A stretch of DNA of 29,904 nt from a virus. The DNA is taken from positions 1-29,904 of IMG/VR virus record IMGVR_UViG_3300021961_000426; one strand, written 5' to 3'. The notes under the pieces were generated by a model. It was not told the DNA's origin and searched no databases. It worked only from the letters and a program-made list of their open reading frames with translations. Below are positions 8,103-15,943 of this stretch, piece after piece. A program made the translations under genes and the position numbers. Positions within the stretch are counted from its first letter, which is position 1; every line of letters starts with the position of its first letter.

Positions 8103-10237
8103 GTAGGTAAATACCTTTCTGCGTTTGTATCCTTCGCGTATTCTTTATTATCGCCCATAGTTTTACTACGAGCAGCCTGTATTCTATCTATCATAGCGTA
8201 TAATTTCTGTGCACCAGCATCTGATGAACCATTACCTAATTCAGATACAATTCTTGCCGGTACTATAAATTCACCATCTGATAATGCAGCTTCTTGCTCA
8301 CCTTCTATCATAGCAGGAATTTCATCACTTACGCCATCTCCATTACCGTTTAACATTTTACCATCATCTGGAGTTAAACCTGCAATACCGCCTTCTGCCA
8401 TACCCATTGTAGGCTCTTGTCTACCTGTATTTAAGTTTAAGGCTGTGAGCCCTTGAGGTGTAGTAGAAGTATTAGGTACTACTGTAAAAGCTTGAGGATT
8501 AGATTGCAATGCAACACCTAAAATTTTAGCCATATTATTGTTAGCATCACCTGGCACTACAGGTAGTTTAGAAAAAGTTTCTCCTGCTCTTTTTGCTAAA
8601 TCGTTGCCCATTTGTTGAGTAACTACAGTACCTGCTTCTTGTATAGCATCTCTACTTAAATTTTGTTCAGCTGTTGTTTGAGCTTGGTCACCATACATGC
8701 TTTGAATATTTTGTTTATTTTCTTCTGCAGTTGTACCACCCATTTGGAAACGTCTTACACTACCGCCTGTTTTTAGTGTGCCTAACCCTTGTTGATTTAA
8801 ATCAGATTGTTGTGTATCTGCATAGCCTTGAGCTGCTTGTAATGCTACGGCTGGATTTATTCCGCCTGCAGCTCCTTGTAAACCTGCTCTAGCCTCAAAG
8901 TCTCCGCCGCTACTATCTTCTTGTTTTTCAGGAGTGTAATCAGGGTCTTTAAATTTGTAAGTTTCAAAATAAGAAGTTTTAGACATTAAACCATCACCAG
9001 GTTTATCGCTAGTTTTTACAAAGTTGCCGCCTACATCTACAATACCGTACTCTTCTGGCGGAGCTCCTCCACCTTGAGGGAATTGATTGTATGGGCTACC
9101 CAAATTATAAGATGGGTTTGTATTACCCATTATATTACCACCCATTTGATATCTCTTAACTGACCCACCTTGTGCTAATAATCGTAGTCCTGTATCCATA
9201 CCAAGATTGAGTCGTCTTGTTGGGTCATATAATCCTGCAGTAGACTGTTCATATGTAGGCATATCTTCATACATACCTTTCATATATGTTTCAGCGCCTG
9301 CACCTAGCACAGGCATAGCTGTTTTAAACATACCATATGTTTCATTTCCACCACCTAAATCAGAGAAAAATTTACTTCTTGATTCTGAATCTGTAGCTAC
9401 ATTTTTAATACCTGAACCTAATTTACTAATTTGTCCTTGTCCATATTCAAATCCTTCTTGGAATGGTGATTTTGTTACTGTTTCAGTAAAATCAACTGGC
9501 TGAGGAAAACCTTGTCCACCCCTAGTAGTTAATGCAGAACTTCCTTGCCCTTGTAATGCATCATATCCGCCAGTATTTATAGCATCTTGTCTTACTCCAT
9601 CAGCATAAGTAGGATAATTGACTTTACCCATATCATATACTTGAGTAGGAGTAGATGCTGTTATACCTCTACCACCAGCAGAAGTTAGTGCAGGAGAACC
9701 TATATTACCAGCTGACCCTGCTGGAATTGCTTTAGGAGTATATACATTAGCACCACCAACAGCCTGCCCAGTAGACATGTTAATACCTTGAGTTGTATCT
9801 ACCGCTGCATTAGTTGGTTGAATAAGTGAGCTTTCAGCTGACCCTGCTGGCACTGCCGGTGCACCTTGTGCTACAAGACCTTGACCTATATTACCACCAC
9901 CATAACCACCAAGTGCACCCATAGCAATACCTAATGGGTCACGTTTACCTTGAGCATATGCAGTTAAACCGCCCGCACCTGCAGCTAAATATGGAGCATA
10001 AGCAGGGGGGAAAAAAGCACCTGCTGCAATACCTGCCGCAGTAGGAGCTAAAGCACTAAAAAAGTCACCTAAGAATGCTTCAGGCATCCCTGTATCTGGG
10101 TTAATTGTAATGTCACCACCGTTGGCTCTTGATATAGCCGTGAGTTGTGCTACCTCGTCAGGACGCATATGCATCAACGTAGTATCACCATATCTGCCTA
10201 ATGAGGCTATGCCTTGTGCTTGTTTTTTACTGTCCAT
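8099..10237 (-). CDS. Large Gly/Ala-rich internal virion protein, 712 aa, with conserved C-terminal LSDGEF domain
   Basis: The N-terminal part has MHMRPDEVAQLTAISRANGG (22-41) and ITINPDTGMPEA (43-54), followed by a Gly/Ala-rich hydrophobic region (60-125) that could be membrane-active. Low-complexity Gly/Ala/Ser sequence fills 125-250. GGSVKRYQMGG (357-367) and GGSVRRFQMGG (491-501) are near copies of one motif, and MAEGGIAG occurs at 613. The C-terminal domain (about 626-690) reads NGNGDGVSDEIPAMIEG, then AALSDGEFIVPARIVSELG and NGSSDAGAQKLY. I remember this domain from many phage structural proteins; its function is not known to me. NGNGDGVSD looks like a calcium-binding loop, which is inference. 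The gene follows a 56-base space and precedes the GNAT-like gene, suggesting an internal or ejection component. Confidence 0.8.
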   Translation of the reverse strand: MDSKKQAQGIASLGRYGDTTLMHMRPDEVAQLTAISRANGGDITINPDTGMPEAFLGDFFSALAPTAAGIAAGAFFPPAYAPYLAAGAGGLTAYAQGKRDPLGIAMGALGGYGGGNIGQGLVAQGAPAVPAGSAESSLIQPTNAAVDTTQGINMSTGQAVGGANVYTPKAIPAGSAGNIGSPALTSAGGRGITASTPTQVYDMGKVNYPTYADGVRQDAINTGGYDALQGQGSSALTTRGGQGFPQPVDFTETVTKSPFQEGFEYGQGQISKLGSGIKNVATDSESRSKFFSDLGGGNETYGMFKTAMPVLGAGAETYMKGMYEDMPTYEQSTAGLYDPTRRLNLGMDTGLRLLAQGGSVKRYQMGGNIMGNTNPSYNLGSPYNQFPQGGGAPPEEYGIVDVGGNFVKTSDKPGDGLMSKTSYFETYKFKDPDYTPEKQEDSSGGDFEARAGLQGAAGGINPAVALQAAQGYADTQQSDLNQQGLGTLKTGGSVRRFQMGGTTAEENKQNIQSMYGDQAQTTAEQNLSRDAIQEAGTVVTQQMGNDLAKRAGETFSKLPVVPGDANNNMAKILGVALQSNPQAFTVVPNTSTTPQGLTALNLNTGRQEPTMGMAEGGIAGLTPDDGKMLNGNGDGVSDEIPAMIEGEQEAALSDGEFIVPARIVSELGNGSSDAGAQKLYAMIDRIQAARSKTMGDNKEYAKDTNAERYLPT

Positions 10238-10293
10238 AAATTTAACCTGTTATTAAGTTGTATAATACCATTATTTGTGTTATGTATAAACCT

Positions 10294-10956
10294 TTATTCT
10301 CGTCCAATATACTGTATAACCCCATAAGATGAAGGTATCTCTGGATGAGCATAAGGGCTTGTTTGTGCTGCTGTTGCTTCTAAATAAATGCCGTCTTGTA
10401 TACCTGATTCATAAGCTTGTTCAGTTGCCCAGTATAATGCAAAGTTATCATTTTCTAAAGTCTCCCATGATACAAAGCTTGCTAATATATTGTAAGAATA
10501 TACTCCTGCACTTTTTCTAGCAGGAATAGTGTATTTAGTTGCTGAATCAGCAATATCTTGTCCATTAACTTGTAGCCAAACTACAGTATCTAGGGCTACG
10601 TTCGCTGTGTTAACTGCTTGTAATCTGTACTCAATTTTATAAGTTCCATCAAACAAAGCATTAGCTGTGCCATCAGTATTAAATGTAAATCCTACATTAT
10701 CAGGAGCATTATTAAAGGTAACTGTTGTAGGAGTGTCATCTCCACCAGCATACTGGTCTACGTCTGAATAAGCTGTAATATGTGGAAAACTAATTGCTGA
10801 CCCACCTGCAACATTTGATATTGTATTAATGTTAGCATTTAATCTATTAAAATAAAGTCTAAGTTCATTATTTAACTGTTCATTTCTTGTTCTTGAGTAT
10901 TCATTAGTAGCGGCAATTAAATTAGGAGGAGTTACAGGTTTTATTGAATGGGACAT
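10294..10956 (-). CDS. Virion structural protein with N-terminal helix and jelly-roll-like C-terminal domain, 220 aa
   Basis: Residues 15-48 form an amphipathic helix (NEQLNNELRLYFNRLNANIN), likely a trimeric coiled coil or attachment segment. From about residue 55 the protein is beta-rich: GTYKIEYRLQA (104-114), VWLQVNGQDI (126-135), then alternating strands to the end. This order of strands and the pattern of a helix followed by a receptor-type sandwich resembles C1q/TNF-like phage fibre tips or head fibres; I cannot assign a named family. Its ATG overlaps the TAA of the 713-aa gene (TAATG), so the two are probably made together and may be assembled near each other. The product may be a short fibre or decoration protein; confidence in the exact role is low. 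Confidence 0.75.
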   Translation of the reverse strand: MSHSIKPVTPPNLIAATNEYSRTRNEQLNNELRLYFNRLNANINTISNVAGGSAISFPHITAYSDVDQYAGGDDTPTTVTFNNAPDNVGFTFNTDGTANALFDGTYKIEYRLQAVNTANVALDTVVWLQVNGQDIADSATKYTIPARKSAGVYSYNILASFVSWETLENDNFALYWATEQAYESGIQDGIYLEATAAQTSPYAHPEIPSSYGVIQYIGRE

Positions 10957-13097
10957 TAGCCTCTCCTACCATCAGTTTTAAAGTCTATTCTTACGGAACC
11001 TAATTGCCATTGAGTTCCAACTTTATTAGACTGAATCTTAAAGTTCATTTGTCGACCACGAGCTCTTACAAATACTTGGTTTGTATATTGGTCAATTGTT
11101 GCTGTTGTAATAACATCGCGAGTTAAAGTATTACCTGCTACGTCATTAGTGTTTACTAATGCACCTGGGAAGTTACGTACACCAACAGTCATTTCTACTT
11201 CAGGAGTTGACGTTGCGTCTGATGTAGTAAAGTTAACATCAGGTATAACTCTCTTAGTTAATACAAATCTTTCACCATCTTCTATAGTTAAATCGGCTGA
11301 CTGAATGTATGCATTAATAGGTTGAGCCGCAGCATTTAATGGTTGACCATCATCAATGCCATCTTCATGTCTGTAAATATATCCATTAGATGCAGCAATA
11401 GGGTAATTAATAATTTGAGAATCAAACCATGCAGTTCTATTAAGTGTTCCATAATACCAGATTTGTTCTTGGTAATTATATATAACATATCTATCTATGT
11501 TTAATGCATTGTCAGAACAATAGAACCAAATTACTTCATCAAACTCTCTATTACTACCAGCAAAGAATAAGTTAGATTGACCTAAGTTTATATCATCAAA
11601 TACATATTGTTTTAGTGTGCAAGGTAGTGTTTGTACTCGACCATCATATAAGAAGAATTGGTCATGTCCCATCCACATAACAATATTATTAGCTTCAGTA
11701 ATTACATTAGGACCAGCAATATTAATATTTTCTGTAATACTTTGAATACCAAATACTTCATCTGTGCCTAAAAACTGTAAAGAATTTAAAGAAGTATCCG
11801 TAAATATAAGCGTTTCTTGTCTAGTGTTATACCCAGTAATAACTTTAGAACCACCTTTAACTCTTAAGAACCCTGCTGAATTAGTAGCCGTTGGTTTCCA
11901 TTCTTCTGGAACAGGACCTGTATCTGCATTAACATCAGCCCATCTAATTAATAGTGGGTCATAAGTACCTGTATAGTCTATAGAAACATAAGTTCCAACT
12001 ACAGAAGCGCTGCCTCCTGGGTCTGACAATAAAATTACTTTGAATGTAGTAGTTGATGGTACTTCAGTAACTTGAAACTCGCCTTGATAAGCTATTGGAG
12101 TTTGACCACTAAATTCTACCCAGTCTCCTACATCTAAACCGTGAGGTGATGCTGTTGTTACAGTAGCAGTCGTAGTTACATTAGTAATACTTGATATAGT
12201 TTGTCCTGCTGTTGTTGCTCTTGCATATTCTGTACAAGCTAAGGCTAATAGGTGTCCACTAGAGGTAAACATAATTTTGCCCACTTGTTGTGGTACAGCT
12301 CTAGCACCAGTCAATGAACTTAAAGCAACAGACCTATTTGTGAAAAGAGCATCATAGTCCCAATAGTATATTTCTCCATCTTGGATATTCCATATCATGT
12401 CATTGTTAAATTGTTCTAGGAATAAAAGTCTTTCTGGTAGTGATACAGGAGTTGCTGCACCTGAACCCCAAGTACCACGTCCCCAAGTACCTGCGCCCCA
12501 ACCATAACCATAAGTAGAACTACCATAACCGATAGATATTTGAAATACTGCTGTTATTGAAGTTCCACCACCCGCCGCTACAGTTGATGTTGCTGCCGTA
12601 GTTACCGTGACTTCAAATTCAGAACCTGATACAACACGAGTAACTTCATGTTCAGTATTTATCTCAACTGCTGGAATACCACCTACATCTGTTGAACCAC
12701 TAAAAGTAACAAAGTCTCCTGCTGAAGCTCCGTGTCCTGTTAAATTAATAATTAATGTAGTAGACCCACTTACAGTTTCAAACATATTGTCTGTGGCAGT
12801 GGTAGTAAATGTAGCTCTAATTGGGGTTATGTCATGGATAGTTGTACCAGACATTGCATACACTTTAGCATTAGTACCAAAGTTAATTAATTGCGCATTA
12901 TCTGTTGTACCGTAAGTTAAAATAGCACGGCAGTTACCTTTAAAAGCGTCGAAGTTTACAACTGTCCAACCACCTATTTTTTCAGGGTAACCTTTTCTAA
13001 ACCTAATTTTATCGCACGCATACCACCCACCTTCTTGTGAATAGTTAGTTATATCACGATTGATACCTGGTCTAAGTGTTATTTTCTTTAATGCCAT
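10956..13097 (-). CDS. Tail hub / packaged-DNA-stabilisation-like protein (P22 gp10-like), 713 aa
   Basis: The start is set at the ATG at 13097 (MALKKITLRPGINRD), one base after the endolysin stop. A longer reading to 13124 would run into the endolysin and lacks conserved sequence. The N-terminus GGWYACDKIRFRKGYPEKIG is characteristic of a large family of podovirus tail proteins that I associate with P22 gp10-like stabilisation proteins. Later blocks support this: RWADVN...PEEWKPTATNSAG, ETLIFTDTSLNSLQFLG and NIVMWMGHDQFFLYDGRVQ. Two similar beta inserts (about residues 106-171 and 303-356) share HGxxxGDxVxFSG. Known members sit below the portal and close the head after packaging; that role here is by family resemblance. 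A Gly/Trp/Tyr-rich loop (about 190-213) is unusual. Confidence 0.8.
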   Translation of the reverse strand: MALKKITLRPGINRDITNYSQEGGWYACDKIRFRKGYPEKIGGWTVVNFDAFKGNCRAILTYGTTDNAQLINFGTNAKVYAMSGTTIHDITPIRATFTTTATDNMFETVSGSTTLIINLTGHGASAGDFVTFSGSTDVGGIPAVEINTEHEVTRVVSGSEFEVTVTTAATSTVAAGGGTSITAVFQISIGYGSSTYGYGWGAGTWGRGTWGSGAATPVSLPERLLFLEQFNNDMIWNIQDGEIYYWDYDALFTNRSVALSSLTGARAVPQQVGKIMFTSSGHLLALACTEYARATTAGQTISSITNVTTTATVTTASPHGLDVGDWVEFSGQTPIAYQGEFQVTEVPSTTTFKVILLSDPGGSASVVGTYVSIDYTGTYDPLLIRWADVNADTGPVPEEWKPTATNSAGFLRVKGGSKVITGYNTRQETLIFTDTSLNSLQFLGTDEVFGIQSITENINIAGPNVITEANNIVMWMGHDQFFLYDGRVQTLPCTLKQYVFDDINLGQSNLFFAGSNREFDEVIWFYCSDNALNIDRYVIYNYQEQIWYYGTLNRTAWFDSQIINYPIAASNGYIYRHEDGIDDGQPLNAAAQPINAYIQSADLTIEDGERFVLTKRVIPDVNFTTSDATSTPEVEMTVGVRNFPGALVNTNDVAGNTLTRDVITTATIDQYTNQVFVRARGRQMNFKIQSNKVGTQWQLGSVRIDFKTDGRRG

Positions 13098-13098
13098 A

Positions 13099-13584
13099 TT
13101 AAGCTCCAGACATAAACATCGCATGTTCTGCGAGTCGTCTTCTTTGTAATCCTTTTAGTATGCGTCCACCGGCTCTACAATATTTTAAAAGAACTTCTCC
13201 AGCACGCGTTTTATCACCACGTAAAAATGCCGACCGAACTGTTGAGCGCTGAAATGTCCCCAAACCAAGATTAAAGCTAAAGCTGACAAGAGCATCAAAC
13301 TCAGACTGTTTTGGTTGCACAGTACCCAACAAACGAAGTACTCCCAGCTCGAAGCGTTGTAAGTCGTATTTAAGTAATCCATCCACTTCCTCTATTGTCC
13401 ATATTCTATTATCTTCTGGTTTTAATTTATATTGTTTTCTATCTGCTAAGTTCATTACTAATTGTCTAGGATATAAAGCATGACCACAACCGACCGTCCA
13501 TACATTGCCACTGCACATATACGGCTTATACTTAACCCCCTCGAAATACTTGATGAGGTGTATACCTGTCGGTGATGTTTTCAT
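13099..13584 (-). CDS. Endolysin, GH24 lysozyme (T4/P22 type)
   Basis: The protein hydrolyses the glycan chains of peptidoglycan at the end of infection. The catalytic triad pattern E-8 residues-D/C-5 residues-T is exact: E15 in KYFEG, C24 in YMCSG and T30 in WTVGCGH. Cys in the second position is found in some lysozymes of this family. FDALVSFSFNLGLGTFQRST (about 95-114) is the usual helical-lobe signature, and the length of 161 residues is normal. There is no signal peptide or signal-anchor, so release should depend on a holin. The gene follows the 3-TM holin with a TAATG overlap. The C-terminal tail is Arg-rich (KGLQRRRLAEH). Confidence 0.95.
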   Translation of the reverse strand: MKTSPTGIHLIKYFEGVKYKPYMCSGNVWTVGCGHALYPRQLVMNLADRKQYKLKPEDNRIWTIEEVDGLLKYDLQRFELGVLRLLGTVQPKQSEFDALVSFSFNLGLGTFQRSTVRSAFLRGDKTRAGEVLLKYCRAGGRILKGLQRRRLAEHAMFMSGA

Positions 13585-14072
13585 TATCTGCGTTTATCCC
13601 AATGTCTACTTCCAAACCAGAATCCTATAATTGATGCAAAAATTGCCATCTCTTCTTCAGAAAATATAATATTCAAAGCGGTTACAAAATCTTGACCTGA
13701 ACTAATAGCCCACCACATACCTACAATGTCAACAAATAATAGAATAAAAACAAAAATATAGGTGATAACGGGGCGAACACTAGCACGGAGATTAAGAACC
13801 CAAGGAGACGCGCCTTCCGAAAGTTTTTCATCATGCTTATAAAGCGCCATTCTTTCTTGTGCGTAGGTTTCCATTTCAACTTGGTCTGTTCTAAACTCTT
13901 CAATACGTTCTTGTGACGCATAACCTTTCTCGGCAAGAGCGAGAGCTCGCTCCATATCCAGTCTAGCCATCGATTGTTCATGTTTTTGGTCACCTTTTTG
14001 TTTAAAAAAATCTAATATACTTGGTAATCCTGATGTAGCAAAACCTAAAATTCCTGATAAGATACTTAACAT
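13584..14072 (-). CDS. Putative holin, 3-TM (GTA-type) family
   Basis: Three hydrophobic segments are visible: residues 2-22, 98-122 and about 130-154. Between the first two lies a charged helical region (25-88), and the C-terminus ends in FWFGSRHWDKRR. The LRASVRPVITYIF block followed by FWFGSR near the end is typical of the 3-TM holin family (Pfam GTA_holin_3TM, from memory). Holins form membrane lesions that let the endolysin reach the wall. It lies directly upstream of the endolysin (TAATG junction), and an AAGGAG ribosome site precedes the ATG in the 9-base space after the coiled-coil gene. A second candidate holin is encoded near 28.4 kb. Confidence 0.85.
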   Translation of the reverse strand: MLSILSGILGFATSGLPSILDFFKQKGDQKHEQSMARLDMERALALAEKGYASQERIEEFRTDQVEMETYAQERMALYKHDEKLSEGASPWVLNLRASVRPVITYIFVFILLFVDIVGMWWAISSGQDFVTALNIIFSEEEMAIFASIIGFWFGSRHWDKRR

Positions 14073-14081
14073 TAATGCTCC

Positions 14082-14495
14082 TTATTTAGCTAATGGGTTA
14101 GTTGTTGCTTTTTGTAATGCTCTCATTTTATCATTAACACCATCTATTTGCGACTTCACTTCACTTCTAATACTAGATAATGAAGCTTCTACTTCACGTG
14201 ATGTGCCTGAACTAACTGCTTTTGCTTCACGGGCTAGAGCTATAGCTTCGCTTGCTTTTTCTTGTAGTCTAATATTAGTGTGCATCAGCTCAACATATCT
14301 TTCACGTTGGTCATCTAATGCATCTTGTAATAGTTCTATTTTATTAGCATCAAACTTATTAATCACCGAAAGCATCTTGTTGTAGAGGGTTATCCCATAA
14401 TAAGCTCCTCCACCTATAATCGGCAATGCTGCCAAGACCAGCGTCAACATCGTCTTGGAAGACAAGGTCAAGGAGAATGTTTTGTTGTTGTCCAT
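14082..14495 (-). CDS. Membrane-anchored coiled-coil protein, possible inner-membrane spanin
   Basis: The 137 residues comprise a short N-terminal segment (DNNKTFSLTLSSK), one membrane helix (about 15-37) and a long charged helix with heptad-like spacing (42-130). The KTFSLTLSSKT start followed by a membrane helix is a pattern I remember from small marine phage proteins. Topology and position upstream of the holin and endolysin resemble an i-spanin, but no lipobox-bearing o-spanin partner is seen, so this is a guess. The start at 14495 lies 137 bases inside the 3' end of the exported Cys-rich gene. I keep it because an AGGA site stands 8 bases upstream and the N-terminus looks native. A later start (Met16) would cut into the membrane helix. 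Confidence 0.75.
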   Translation of the reverse strand: MDNNKTFSLTLSSKTMLTLVLAALPIIGGGAYYGITLYNKMLSVINKFDANKIELLQDALDDQRERYVELMHTNIRLQEKASEAIALAREAKAVSSGTSREVEASLSSIRSEVKSQIDGVNDKMRALQKATTNPLAK

Positions 14496-15468
14496 ATTCT
14501 TGTTCCTGTATAAGAGTTAAAACATCGTTTAACTGTATTTCTTGCAACTGAATGCCGTTGTTTAAAACATCCAGTGACATGGTGATGCCAAACCCTGGAA
14601 CTAATTCTTTGCCTTTTGGTACCTCAGGCGCTTTCTCTTTTACCTCTTCTTTCTGCTCTTCTTTTGGCTTTGAGCCTTGCTGCGACTCTGTCCCTTCTGA
14701 GCTGTTCGTAGTAACTTCTTTTTTGTCTTCTTTGGTCTGCTCTTGCTTCGGTTGGGTCTCTAAAGATTCCTCCTTCGGTTGCACCAAATCTGGCATAGTC
14801 GTCGTCAACACCTGCGCATTCTCCGGTGCAGTTACATTGTCTATGGCTGGAGGTTGTACACTCGTGTAGCTTTGGTTGACTGGGTCTGTTGAAGAACCAT
14901 CCGAAGTTGCTTGGGGTATAGTCGTTGATAGCGGCGATATTGGGTCCGTTACGCTCATCGTGCAGTTTTTGTTTGATTCTACCCAGTCTGTCCACTGTCC
15001 TTGTCCATAAGGGTCTGAACATTGATAACTTCTGACCTGAGTTATTGTTCCTTCGTAACCTGAATCGCATGCTATTTCCCTACTTTCTGCAGTATCAATA
15101 CAAGTCGCTGGTGCTGGGCTACAATTTTCTGAAGTAGTGACCCAAGGACCGAATGTATTGGTTTGACAATAATAATCCCTAACTTGGTTAACCACACCAA
15201 TAGTATTAGGCTCAGTACATGCAAGCGTTCTATACTCCACTGTGTCGCTACATGCAGGAATTGTTGCAAACGCTGAACAATATGGGTCACTAGGCGCGTG
15301 CCAGACGCAATAATGGTCTTCCAAAGCCACACTAACTTCAATGTCAGTGCAAACCATAGACCCATCAAGATACCAACCATCTTCTGTTTGACTGTACGAA
15401 CAATACCATGTATATCCATAATTACTCCACGTTGTCAGGATTATAAGGGTAAGTAGTAGCTTCTTCAT
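14359..15468 (-). CDS. Exported Cys-rich protein with two 4-Cys repeats and a charged linker, 369 aa
   Basis: A signal peptide is clear (MKKLLLTLIILTTWSNYGYT). Twelve cysteines lie between residues 23 and 169. The last eight form two similar repeats: C73-x10-C84-x16-C101-x14-C116 and C123-x10-C134-x15-C150-x18-C169, each starting C(S/I)DT and sharing QVRxYxC and a W before the last Cys. This suggests disulfide-bonded domains that fold in the periplasm, faintly like thrombospondin repeats. Residues 228-290 are a Lys/Glu/Gln/Pro linker, and the last 80 residues are acidic with no cysteine. I do not recognise the family. It begins 47 bases inside the preceding gene (AGGTGA site) and ends 137 bases inside the next. 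Lysis, host-envelope interaction or superinfection exclusion are possible; none is shown. Confidence 0.75.
   Translation of the reverse strand: MKKLLLTLIILTTWSNYGYTWYCSYSQTEDGWYLDGSMVCTDIEVSVALEDHYCVWHAPSDPYCSAFATIPACSDTVEYRTLACTEPNTIGVVNQVRDYYCQTNTFGPWVTTSENCSPAPATCIDTAESREIACDSGYEGTITQVRSYQCSDPYGQGQWTDWVESNKNCTMSVTDPISPLSTTIPQATSDGSSTDPVNQSYTSVQPPAIDNVTAPENAQVLTTTMPDLVQPKEESLETQPKQEQTKEDKKEVTTNSSEGTESQQGSKPKEEQKEEVKEKAPEVPKGKELVPGFGITMSLDVLNNGIQLQEIQLNDVLTLIQEQEYGQQQNILLDLVFQDDVDAGLGSIADYRWRSLLWDNPLQQDAFGD
14504..14507 (-). promoter_or_regulatory. Ribosome binding site inside the Cys-rich gene, for the coiled-coil protein
   Basis: AGGA lies 8 bases before the ATG at 14495, within the coding sequence of the 369-aa exported protein. 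It supports the long 137-base overlap being real. Confidence 0.55.
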
Positions 15469-15943
15469 TTGTCACCTGAGACTTTTTTACCTCATAGTTC
15501 TGACCATATAGTTTCTTAAATCGTGCTGGTTCTAATTCCCACCACGCCAATCTTGCAGCATCTCCTACTGAACCACCAACAGGGCATGGACTGCCAGACA
15601 TTTCCATAGCATCCCAGACATCTGGGTTTTTACAGAGCAACGACACTGCTGCTACTTTCAGGCCCATGTCATGGAGTGCCTTCGCATTTTTTAGTCTTAC
15701 GCAGTTATCGTCTGTCATAACAGTCCCCCCTGAAATTGCGAAGACACCTGTGTTGGCTCCTCCACTAACAGGAACAGCACAAACGTCCTGACTAAATGCT
15801 GACATACTTGGCGCCATCGCACTCGGTACGGGTTGGCCTTGATATTTTATAGTTGTTGTCCCACCGGCAAAAGCATACTCAGTTACGAGTAGAGCAAAAG
15901 CAACTCCTAAAGCGACGCTGAGATACCAAATAAAATCTTTCAT
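15422..15943 (-). CDS. Exported protein of unknown function, 173 aa
   Basis: The N-terminus has a signal sequence (hydrophobic residues 4-25) ending in EYAFAGG, a plausible signal peptidase I site after AFA. The mature part has four cysteines (C55, C81, C104, C120) and the blocks QPVPSAMAPSM and MGLKVAAVSLLCKNPDVWDA, followed by CPVGGSVGDAAR. I remember proteins with this plan (signal peptide, QPVP..A.P, SQDVC, VAAVSLMC, GDAARxxW) near fibre and lysis genes in other marine phages, but know no function. It begins at the TAATG overlap with the last glycine-rich gene and overlaps the Cys-rich gene by 47 bases. Two neighbouring exported proteins just before the lysis genes suggest a shared envelope-directed task. 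Confidence 0.8.
   Translation of the reverse strand: MKDFIWYLSVALGVAFALLVTEYAFAGGTTTIKYQGQPVPSAMAPSMSAFSQDVCAVPVSGGANTGVFAISGGTVMTDDNCVRLKNAKALHDMGLKVAAVSLLCKNPDVWDAMEMSGSPCPVGGSVGDAARLAWWELEPARFKKLYGQNYEVKKSQVTNEEATTYPYNPDNVE
15472..15477 (-). promoter_or_regulatory. Ribosome binding site inside the 173-aa gene, for the Cys-rich protein
   Basis: AGGTGA stands 3 bases before the ATG at 15468, inside the 3' end of the upstream exported-protein gene. It favours this start, which is also where the signal peptide begins. Confidence 0.55.

Noticed and set aside
10238-10293. Possible promoter or terminator in the longest space between genes
   Set aside because: Only a 5-base A/T stem (ATAAT-GGT-ATTAT) and loose -10-like TATTAT are present; neither is convincing in AT-rich DNA.
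13097-13124. Nine-residue N-terminal extension of the 713-aa protein
   Set aside because: It overlaps the endolysin end and lacks family resemblance; the ATG at 13097 gives the conserved start.
13185-13382. Small minus-strand frame with a hydrophobic stretch inside the endolysin gene
   Set aside because: It is out of frame inside a strongly supported lysozyme, and the hydrophobic run follows from that sequence.
14624-15070. 148-codon minus-strand frame inside the Cys-rich gene, very Arg-rich
   Set aside because: It lies wholly within a gene with a signal peptide and ordered Cys repeats; no good ribosome site or recognisable motif was seen.
14359-15943. Outer-membrane spanin (o-spanin) among the exported proteins
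   Set aside because: Neither signal sequence has a lipobox Cys at the cleavage site; both look like signal peptidase I substrates.
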